From Pseudomonadota bacterium (lineage in GTDB: Bacteria > Pseudomonadota > Alphaproteobacteria > Rhizobiales > Xanthobacteraceae), in contig JAEVZN010000404.1 of NCBI GenBank assembly GCA_023392205.1, positions 1-5,226 on the forward strand: a stretch of DNA of 5,226 nucleotides, in the 5' to 3' direction. Shown piece by piece: positions 1 to 5,226 of this stretch. Both the position numbers and the translations under genes were made by a program. Position 1 is the first letter of the stretch. Every line of letters starts with the position of its first letter. The notes beneath the pieces were generated by a model. It saw only the letters and a list, made by a program, of their open reading frames with translations, ran no database searches and was not told the DNA's origin.

Positions 1-875
1 ATCTGCGTGCGCCGGCCTCCGCTACCGCGCGGCGGCCCTCGGTCTTCGATACCCCGCCGCCCATCGACGACGTCGAGGTGGATTTCGAGACGGAAGCCGC
101 GCCCAACATACGCCGCCCGGCACCGCGGGTGGTTTCAGGTCCGCCGCTGCGCGGCATGCCGCAACCGGTTGCGTCCATGCGCCATCCGGCAGCGCCGGTG
201 CCGCTTGGTCAAAGCAATGCGATTGCCGCCATGGGCCCGGTCGCCATCAAGCCCGCCGCAACGCTTGCCTGCCCGATGGTGTCGGCACTGGACCGCTGGA
301 TTCTGGATTCGGTGCAGCCTGCGGCGCAACGCTGGTTCCGCCAGCCGGTCACCGAGATCCGGCAGATCTCCGCCTATTCCTGCCGCGGGATGAATGCGCA
401 GCCGGGTGCCAGAATCTCCGAACATGCCTTCGGCAATGCGCTGGATATTTCCGCCTTCGTGCTGGCCGACGGACGCCGCATCACCGTCAAGAACGGGTGG
501 CGCGCCACGCCGGAAGAGCAGGGCTTTCTGCGGGATGTGCAGGGCGCGGCCTGCGAGCAATTCAACACCGTACTGGCGCCGGGGTCGAACCGCTTTCACT
601 ACGACCATTTCCATTTCGATCTGATGCGGCGCGCAAGCGGCCGCCGCATCTGCAATCCGAATGCGGTCGATGGCGAGGTGGTCGCCGCACGCGTTGCGAA
701 ACAGCGCGGCTATGCGGGACGGCCGGATGCCGGCGTGACAGGTTCGATCGGCCGGAGCCGCTCCGCGCTCAAGAGCCAGCCGAAGGCGTCCAAGGCGAAG
801 TCGGGTGTGCGCAATTTCGTGGCCGACGACGATGATGACTGGGTCGAGGATGACGGCCCAAGACCTGCGCACTAA
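1..875 (+). CDS. Extensin-like family protein, 5'-truncated by window edge
   Basis: The reading frame is open from the first complete codon (position 3) to the TAA at 873-875, so the true start and any signal peptide lie outside the window. A GTG at 78 is the first possible internal start, but the upstream sequence continues as a Pro/Ala/Arg-rich linker, so I treat the gene as partial. After that linker, about 265-660 encodes an Extensin-like_C domain. It carries SEHAFGNALD (416-446; His at 423, Asp at 444) and HYDHFHFD (597-620). These match the zinc-ligand pattern of M15-type D-Ala-D-Ala peptidases (SxHxxGxAxD, then a C-terminal His). Four cysteines (codons at 270, 381, 552 and 651) suggest disulfides in the periplasm. 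The C-terminal tail is Lys/Ser-rich, then strongly acidic (DDDDDWVEDD). Family knowledge suggests a periplasmic cell-wall role; enzyme activity and substrate are inferred, not shown. Confidence 0.88.
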   Translation, partial: LRAPASATARRPSVFDTPPPIDDVEVDFETEAAPNIRRPAPRVVSGPPLRGMPQPVASMRHPAAPVPLGQSNAIAAMGPVAIKPAATLACPMVSALDRWILDSVQPAAQRWFRQPVTEIRQISAYSCRGMNAQPGARISEHAFGNALDISAFVLADGRRITVKNGWRATPEEQGFLRDVQGAACEQFNTVLAPGSNRFHYDHFHFDLMRRASGRRICNPNAVDGEVVAARVAKQRGYAGRPDAGVTGSIGRSRSALKSQPKASKAKSGVRNFVADDDDDWVEDDGPRPAH

Positions 876-942
876 ACGACCTGCGCACTAAACGACCTGC
901 GCACTAAAAGACCTGCGGATTATTAGGGACTGCGCGTTAAAG
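862..942. repeat. 16-bp tandem repeat spanning the extensin-like stop codon
   Basis: The unit GACCTGCGCACTAAAC occurs at 862-877 and 878-893, and with one change (final A) at 894-909. A diverged copy follows at 910-925 (GACCTGCGGATTATTA), and a further decayed copy with a 1-nt loss at about 928-942 (GACTGCGCGTTAAAG). The first unit encodes the last residues and the TAA stop of the extensin-like gene. Because 16 is not a multiple of three, the TAA of units 1, 2 and 3 (873, 889, 905) falls in each of the three forward frames in turn. Divergence increases away from the gene, as expected for duplication by replication slippage followed by decay. I see no terminator-type hairpin in this gap. Confidence 0.9.
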
Positions 943-973
943 CGTTTGGCCGACAGGCGAGGGCTTCACGTCG

Positions 974-1360
974 CTATTCGCAGCGGCGCAGCTGGATGAC
1001 CGGGCCGGCGGCCAGGTTCAGTTCGATCCGGTCCTTGTCGAGAATGCGCAGCGTATAGGTCGAGCGCGCATTGATCTGGCCGGTCGCGAACTGGTCGGTG
1101 ATGTCGTAGCTGGATGTACCGGTCTGGGTGACCGAGAAGTTGCGATAGCCGGGGACGCCACCGCCGGTGTCGCGCCGCTGGTCGCCGTCGAAGCTCATGT
1201 AGCGCGGGCCGCAATCCTTGGCCGGGCCGGTGCCCGATATGTCGTACGACCACTTGCCGGAAACCGGGTAGCTGTCGGCGAAAGCCGGAGCCGCGCCCAC
1301 AATGGCGGCCAAGGCCACGAGCAATGGAAGAAGCCGTTGCTGTGTCAGGTATCTGGACAT
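974..1360 (-). CDS. Small secreted two-cysteine protein of unknown function
   Basis: This gene encodes 128 residues from ATG (1358-1360) to TAG (974-976). The N-terminus is a clear Sec signal peptide: basic start (MSRYLTQQR), hydrophobic core (LLPLLVALAAIVGAAPA) and an AFA cleavage site after residue 28, leaving a mature protein of about 100 residues. The mature part has two cysteines, C50 (KDCGPRY) and C127 (second-last residue), which could form a disulfide joining the two ends. Alternating polar and hydrophobic stretches (GKWSYDISG, NFSVTQTG, YTLRILDKDRIEL) suggest a small beta-rich, perhaps barrel-like, periplasmic domain; this is inference. There is no lipobox and no recognisable catalytic motif. 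Only a weak purine stretch (GTGAGA) precedes the start. An ATG eight bases further upstream is out of frame. It lies 96 nt downstream of the 5-oxoprolinase gene on the same strand and converges on the extensin-like gene. Confidence 0.8.
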   Translation of the reverse strand: MSRYLTQQRLLPLLVALAAIVGAAPAFADSYPVSGKWSYDISGTGPAKDCGPRYMSFDGDQRRDTGGGVPGYRNFSVTQTGTSSYDITDQFATGQINARSTYTLRILDKDRIELNLAAGPVIQLRRCE

Positions 1361-1427
1361 GATCGCATTATCTCACGCTGCGGCAATACGATCCATGGGA
1401 GCCGTCGTTTTGTGTGATGGCGGGGTT

Positions 1428-1446
1428 AATGCCTGCTTACGGCATT
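1428..1446 (-). terminator. Weak hairpin after the 5-oxoprolinase stop, possible terminator
   Basis: A perfect 6-bp inverted repeat, AATGCC and GGCATT, with a 7-nt loop (1434-1440) starts 10 nt beyond the TGA of the 5-oxoprolinase gene. No T-run follows in the minus-strand direction (the next bases are AACCCCGCC), so it does not fit a standard intrinsic terminator. It may end or stabilise the 3' end of the transcript, or be chance. The rest of the spacer (1361-1427) should hold any promoter for the small secreted protein, but I cannot point to a convincing -35/-10 pair. Confidence 0.3.
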
Positions 1447-1456
1447 CGCACACGCA

Positions 1457-4400
1457 TCAGCCGTCATCGCCCGCGCGGCCGTAGCCGCCAGCGGTCGGCG
1501 ACTGGATGACGATCGCCTCGCCCGCATCGATGATCGTTGCCTCGCAGCCCTTGAGCATTTCGAAGCCGCCATCCTTGCGCCGCACCCGGTTTTCTCCGAC
1601 CTGCCCCGCCTCTCCACCCTCCAGACCGAAGGGCCGCACGCGGCGGTGGCCCGACAGGATGGTGCATTCCATCTGCTGGAGAAAGCGGATGGTGCGGCGG
1701 ATGCCATCGCCCGCATGCCATTTCCCCTTGCCGCCCGAGCCCTTGCGGATGTGAAAATCCTCCAGCAGCACCGGATAGCGGAATTCCAGGATTTCCGGAT
1801 CGGTGAGGCGGGTATTGGACATGTGCGTGTGCACGGCATCGGTGCCGTGGAAGCCCGGACCCGCGGGCGATCCCGAACAGATCGTCTCGTAATATTGATA
1901 GCGGTCGTTGCCGAAATTGAGATTGTTCATCGTGCCCTGCGCGGCAGAGAGCGCGCCGAGTGCACCGAACAGGCAATTGGTTACCGCCTGCGAAACCTCG
2001 ACATTGCCGGCGACAACGGCGGCTGGATATTCCGGTGTCAGCATCGTCTGTGCGGGGATGACGATATTGATCGGCCGCAGGCAGCCCGCATTCATCGGGA
2101 TATCGTCGTCGACCATCACGCGGCACACATAGAGTACGGCCGCGCGGGTGCCGGGTTCGGGCGCATTGAAATTGGACGGCTGCTGCGGTGAGGTGCCGGT
2201 GAAATCGACGGTCGCTTCGCGCTTCTTCCGGTCGACGGTGATTTTCACGCGAATGAAAGTGCCCTGATCCATCTCGTAGGAAAACTCGGAATCGTGCAGC
2301 CTGTCGATCACGCGCCGCACGCTTTCGGCCGCATTGTCCTGCACGTGTTGCATGTAGGCCTGCACCACTGGCAGCGAGAATTGCGCCACCATCTTGGCGA
2401 GTTCCCGCACGCCCTTTTCGTTGGCGGCGATCTGCGCCTTCAGGTCGTTGACGTTCTGTACCGGATTGCGTGCGGGATATTTGGCGCCGGTGAGCGCCGC
2501 GTAAATCTCCTGCTCACGGAAGCGGCCGCGATCGACCAGCCTGAAATTGTCGAGATAGACGCCTTCCTCCTCGATATTGGTTGCATTCGGTGACATGGAG
2601 CCCGGCGAAATGCCGCCGACATCGGCGTGGTGCCCGCGCGAGGCGACCCAGAACAGAATCTTGCGCTTTGCACCGTCAAACACCGGCGTACAGACGGTGA
2701 TATCCGGCAGATGCGTGCCGCCGTTATAGGGCGCGTTGATCGCGTAAACATCGCCGGGTCTGATCTTGCCCTTGTTCTCGCGGATGATGGTCTCGACCGC
2801 ACGGTCCATAGAACCGAGATGCACCGGCATATGCGGTGCGTTGGCGACGAGCGCGCCGTCGCCGGAAAACACCGCGCATGAGAAATCCAGTCGCTCCTTG
2901 ATATTGACCGAATAGGCGGTGTTTTGCAGCGCGACGCCCATCTGTTCGGCAATCGACATGAACAGGTTGTTGAACACTTCCAGCATCACCGGATCGGCTT
3001 TGGTGCCGACCGCGCTCTGCCGCTTCAGTCTGGCGATGCGTTTGAGGACGAGATGGTTCTTCGCCGTCAGCGCCGCCTGCCAACCGGGCTCGACCACAAT
3101 GGTCTGGTGTGGCTCAATGACAATAGCGGGGCCCTTGACCTTGTGGCCGGGCTTGAGCTTATCGCGCGTGAAAACCGCGGCCTTGTGCCATCTGCCGTTG
3201 GAGAAGAAGCGGGTACGGCGGGCGGGTGAGGGGAGTTTTCCGCGCGTCGTCTTCAGCTTGCGCTCGCGGAATTTTGCGCCGCCGCCGATCGCTTCTACCG
3301 AGACGGCTTCGAGCACCAATTCCTTGTTGCGATCGATGAAGCCGAATTGTGCCTTGTGCGCCTTCTCAAAGGCGCGGGTCATGGCCGCTATGCTTCCGGC
3401 CATCACCACCAGCGGGGTGTCGGTCCCCGCATAGCGGATATGCGCGCGGACGATCACCTTGATGTCGCGGGACTTCACGCCCTGTCCGGCGACTTCATCC
3501 TTCGCCGCCTTGCCGAGCACCTTGCCAATCCGGCTCAGTGTCTTAAGCGCCTTGCCGCCGAGCGATTCCTCAATGGCCTGCTGGCGGGTGGCGCGAATAT
3601 CGGCGAGCCCCATGCCATATGCCGAGAGCAGCGATGAATAGGGATGGATCAGCACATCGGTCATGCCGAGCGCATCGGCCACAAGGCAGGCATGCTGCCC
3701 GCCTGCGCCGCCGAAGCAATTGAGCGCATAGCGCGTCACATCGTAGCCGCGCTGCACGGAAATCTTCTTGATCGCATTGGCCATGTTCTCGACCGCGATC
3801 TTGATGAAACCGTCGGCGATTTCCTCGGGCTTTTTCCCGCCGTCGACCTCTGTCGCCAATGCAGCAAAGGCGTTGCGCACGGCCTCATGATCGAGCGGCT
3901 GATCCTGTGCGGGTCCGAATATTTTCGGAAAGAAATCCGGGAGCAGTTTTCCGACCATCACATTCGCGTCGGTGACAGCCAGCGGACCGCCACGGCGATA
4001 GCAGGCCGGTCCGGGATTGGCGCCCGCCGAATCCGGCCCCACGCGAAAGCGCGCGCCGTCGAAATGCAGGATCGAGCCGCCGCCCGCGGCGACCGTGTGG
4101 ATGCGCATCATCGGTGCGCGCATGCGCACGCCGGCGACTTCGGTCTCGAAGGCGCGCTCGTACTCGCCGTCATAATGCGACACATCGGTCGAGGTGCCGC
4201 CCATGTCGAATCCGATGACGCGCGAGAATCCGGCCTCCCGCGCGGTCTGGGCCATCGACACCACGCCGCCCGCGGGGCCGGACAGGATCGCGTCCTTGCC
4301 CTGGAACAGATCGGCGGCGGTGAGGCCGCCCGACGACATCATGAACATGAGCCTCGGGGCGCCCTCGTCCTTCGAGACGCCCTCGCTTCGCTCCGGCTCC

Positions 4401-5185
4401 TCAGGATGAGGGCGGTTCGGAGCCTCATCCTGAGTAGCGCCGACGGCGCGTCTCGAAGGATGGGGCGAGCGCTCGAGATCACCCGCCACCCGCTCCACGT
4501 ACCGCCGCAAAATCGGCGACAGATACGCATCCACCACCGTCGTGTCGCCGCGGCCGACAAACTTGATCAGCGGTGAGACCTCGTGGCTGACCGACACCTG
4601 CGGGAAAATCTCCCGCGCCATCTCCGCCACATGCCGCTCATGCTCGGGATAGCGATAGGCATGCATGAACACGATCGCCACCGCGCGGATGCCGTCATCA
4701 TGAGCGCGTTGCAAATCCGGCGCGATCGCCGCCAGATCGGGCGCGCATTCGACAATGCCGTCGGCGCGCACGCGTTCGTCCACCTCGATCACCCGCTCGA
4801 ACAGCATGTCCGGCTTGACGATCTCGCGGGCGAAAATCTTCGGGCGTGCCTGATAGCCGATCTTCAGCGCGTCGCGGAAACCTTGCGTGGTGATGAGCAG
4901 GGTGCGCTCGCCCTTGCGCTCCAGCAGAGCGTTGGTCGCAACCGTCGTCCCCATCTTGACCGCGCCGATCCGGCCGGGCGGGACCGGTTGGCCCGCCGCC
5001 AGTCCCAGAAGATCGCGAATGCCCTGCACGGCCGCATCCCGATAGGCCTCGGGATTTTCCGACAGCAGCTTGTGTGCGACCAGATGTCCATCCGGCTTGC
5101 GCCCGACGATATCGGTGAAGGTGCCGCCACGGTCGATCCAGAAATCCCAGGCGGCAGGAGCGGAAGAGGACGTCTTGCGGGTCAT
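1457..5185 (-). CDS. 5-oxoprolinase (ATP-hydrolysing), fused HydA-HydB hydantoinase family
   Basis: This 1242-residue cytosolic enzyme probably catalyses 5-oxo-L-proline + ATP + 2 H2O to L-glutamate + ADP + Pi. Domains in order: HydA N-terminal region (about 14-205) with the ATP phosphate motif [10 protein letters not shown] (18-27) and [14 protein letters not shown]; HydA core (about 206-540) with [14 protein letters not shown], a second phosphate motif [11 protein letters not shown] (325-335) and the glycine-rich [10 protein letters not shown] (491-500); HydA C-terminal region (about 570-715); linker (about 716-732); HydB (about 733-1236) with [25 protein letters not shown] and [16 protein letters not shown]. 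The HydA-HydB fusion order and [14 protein letters not shown] favour the OPLAH/OXP1 type over two-subunit N-methylhydantoinases or acetone carboxylases, but substrate is inferred. The ATG at 5183-5185 fits the family N-terminus, though no clear Shine-Dalgarno precedes it. Residues about 241-277 are an extra loop from repeat elements. The C-terminal motif reads SPTAGGYG, where TPxGGGYG is common. Confidence 0.92.
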   Translation of the reverse strand: MTRKTSSSAPAAWDFWIDRGGTFTDIVGRKPDGHLVAHKLLSENPEAYRDAAVQGIRDLLGLAAGQPVPPGRIGAVKMGTTVATNALLERKGERTLLITTQGFRDALKIGYQARPKIFAREIVKPDMLFERVIEVDERVRADGIVECAPDLAAIAPDLQRAHDDGIRAVAIVFMHAYRYPEHERHVAEMAREIFPQVSVSHEVSPLIKFVGRGDTTVVDAYLSPILRRYVERVAGDLERSPHPSRRAVGATQDEAPNRPHPEEPERSEGVSKDEGAPRLMFMMSSGGLTAADLFQGKDAILSGPAGGVVSMAQTAREAGFSRVIGFDMGGTSTDVSHYDGEYERAFETEVAGVRMRAPMMRIHTVAAGGGSILHFDGARFRVGPDSAGANPGPACYRRGGPLAVTDANVMVGKLLPDFFPKIFGPAQDQPLDHEAVRNAFAALATEVDGGKKPEEIADGFIKIAVENMANAIKKISVQRGYDVTRYALNCFGGAGGQHACLVADALGMTDVLIHPYSSLLSAYGMGLADIRATRQQAIEESLGGKALKTLSRIGKVLGKAAKDEVAGQGVKSRDIKVIVRAHIRYAGTDTPLVVMAGSIAAMTRAFEKAHKAQFGFIDRNKELVLEAVSVEAIGGGAKFRERKLKTTRGKLPSPARRTRFFSNGRWHKAAVFTRDKLKPGHKVKGPAIVIEPHQTIVVEPGWQAALTAKNHLVLKRIARLKRQSAVGTKADPVMLEVFNNLFMSIAEQMGVALQNTAYSVNIKERLDFSCAVFSGDGALVANAPHMPVHLGSMDRAVETIIRENKGKIRPGDVYAINAPYNGGTHLPDITVCTPVFDGAKRKILFWVASRGHHADVGGISPGSMSPNATNIEEEGVYLDNFRLVDRGRFREQEIYAALTGAKYPARNPVQNVNDLKAQIAANEKGVRELAKMVAQFSLPVVQAYMQHVQDNAAESVRRVIDRLHDSEFSYEMDQGTFIRVKITVDRKKREATVDFTGTSPQQPSNFNAPEPGTRAAVLYVCRVMVDDDIPMNAGCLRPINIVIPAQTMLTPEYPAAVVAGNVEVSQAVTNCLFGALGALSAAQGTMNNLNFGNDRYQYYETICSGSPAGPGFHGTDAVHTHMSNTRLTDPEILEFRYPVLLEDFHIRKGSGGKGKWHAGDGIRRTIRFLQQMECTILSGHRRVRPFGLEGGEAGQVGENRVRRKDGGFEMLKGCEATIIDAGEAIVIQSPTAGGYGRAGDDG
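4361..4413 (-). repeat. Palindromic repeat element, copy A, inside the HydA coding region
   Basis: The ends are inverted repeats: GCCCTCGTCCT (4361-4371) against AGGATGAGGGC (4403-4413), 10 of 11 positions paired. Inner arms GAG (4374-4376)/CTC (4400-4402) and GCC (4379-4381)/GGC (4395-4397) extend the hairpin, leaving a loop at 4382-4394. Read with the gene it encodes residues about 258-275, [18 protein letters not shown] recall this motif as a dispersed repeat in Bradyrhizobium-type genomes, both between genes and inside proteins. The peptide is charged and proline-rich, unlike the conserved HydA sequence on either side. Minus is the orientation with CCTCATCCTGAGGAGC at its start; copy B is opposite. 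Confidence 0.85.
4423..4464 (+). repeat. Palindromic repeat element, copy B, inverted relative to copy A
   Basis: This 42-bp element folds as one hairpin: CTCATCCT (4424-4431) with AGGATGG (4457-4463), GAG (4432-4434) with CTC (4452-4454), and GCGCC (4437-4441) with GGCGC (4445-4449) around a GAC loop. Its outer parts match copy A in reverse complement: CTCAGGATGAGG (4400-4411) against CCTCATCCTGAG (4423-4434), and TCCTTCGAGACGC (4368-4380) against GCGTCTCGAAGGA (4448-4460), both perfect. The centres differ, so it is a different subtype of the same family. Read through the gene on the minus strand it encodes residues about 241-255, [15 protein letters not shown]. An 11-nt spacer (4412-4422) separates the copies. 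Confidence 0.85.
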
Positions 5186-5226
5186 GCGTGTGTTGTCGGA
5201 CCGATCGGGGTGCGGGCGTGTTATGC

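Noticed and set aside
7..393. 128-codon plus-strand frame overlapping the start of the extensin-like gene
   Set aside because: Arg/Pro/Ser-rich out-of-frame translation of the extensin-like linker and domain; no motif or start signal.
135..872. 245-codon open frame on the minus strand opposite the extensin-like gene
   Set aside because: It lies wholly antisense to a gene with clear domain motifs, its translation is Arg/His/Ala-rich without recognisable domains, and long antisense frames are common in GC-rich DNA.
862..942. Short tandem array considered as a CRISPR array
   Set aside because: Units are directly adjacent with no spacers, only 16 bp long, and there are no cas genes in the window.
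876..973. Possible bidirectional terminator between the convergent genes
   Set aside because: Apart from the tandem repeat, I find no inverted repeat longer than about 3-4 bp and no flanking T or A run.
1646..2191. 181-codon plus-strand open frame opposite the HydB part
   Set aside because: Antisense shadow in GC-rich sequence; the minus-strand HydB motifs explain this region.
4361..4464. Repeat pair considered as an insertion sequence or a terminator that breaks the gene
   Set aside because: There is no transposase, the reading frame continues through it, and the HydA motifs on both sides are in the same frame, so the gene appears intact.
3644..4576. 310-codon open frame on the plus strand opposite the 5-oxoprolinase
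   Set aside because: It is antisense to conserved HydA sequence, has a His/Arg/Ala-rich composition, no recognisable domain, and runs straight through the repeat pair.

Overview
The window is GC-rich, densely coding DNA that looks like an alphaproteobacterial chromosome. The codon usage, the extensin-like gene and above all a palindromic repeat that reads [15 protein letters not shown] in one frame suggest the Bradyrhizobium/Afipia/Rhodopseudomonas group (Nitrobacteraceae). This placement rests on recalled repeat and protein style, not on a search.

Layout, left to right. (1) Positions 1-875, + strand: the 3' part of an extensin-like (M15-type metallopeptidase fold) exported protein whose N-terminus lies beyond the left edge. 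Its stop codon lies inside a 16-bp tandem repeat (862-942) that fills much of the 98-nt gap to the next, convergent gene. (2) 974-1360, - strand: a small secreted two-cysteine protein of unknown function. (3) A 96-nt spacer (1361-1456) with one weak hairpin. (4) 1457-5185, - strand: a 1242-residue single-chain HydA-HydB protein, most likely an ATP-dependent 5-oxoprolinase, which opens 5-oxo-L-proline to L-glutamate. (5) 5186-5226: 41 nt of its upstream region, with no convincing Shine-Dalgarno sequence or promoter. No stretch over 300 bases lacks a gene.

The most notable structure is inside the 5-oxoprolinase gene. Two palindromic repeat elements (4361-4413 and 4423-4464) sit head to head in inverted orientation, keep the frame open, and add about 35-37 residues to a loop of the HydA half. 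Without them the protein would be about 1205 residues, close to the usual size of bacterial 5-oxoprolinases.

The two minus-strand genes have the same direction but are 96 nt apart, and nothing ties their functions together. The extensin-like gene converges on them. I see no tRNA, rRNA, CRISPR array, transposase or dedicated novel system; this is mostly ordinary chromosomal sequence with interesting repeat biology.
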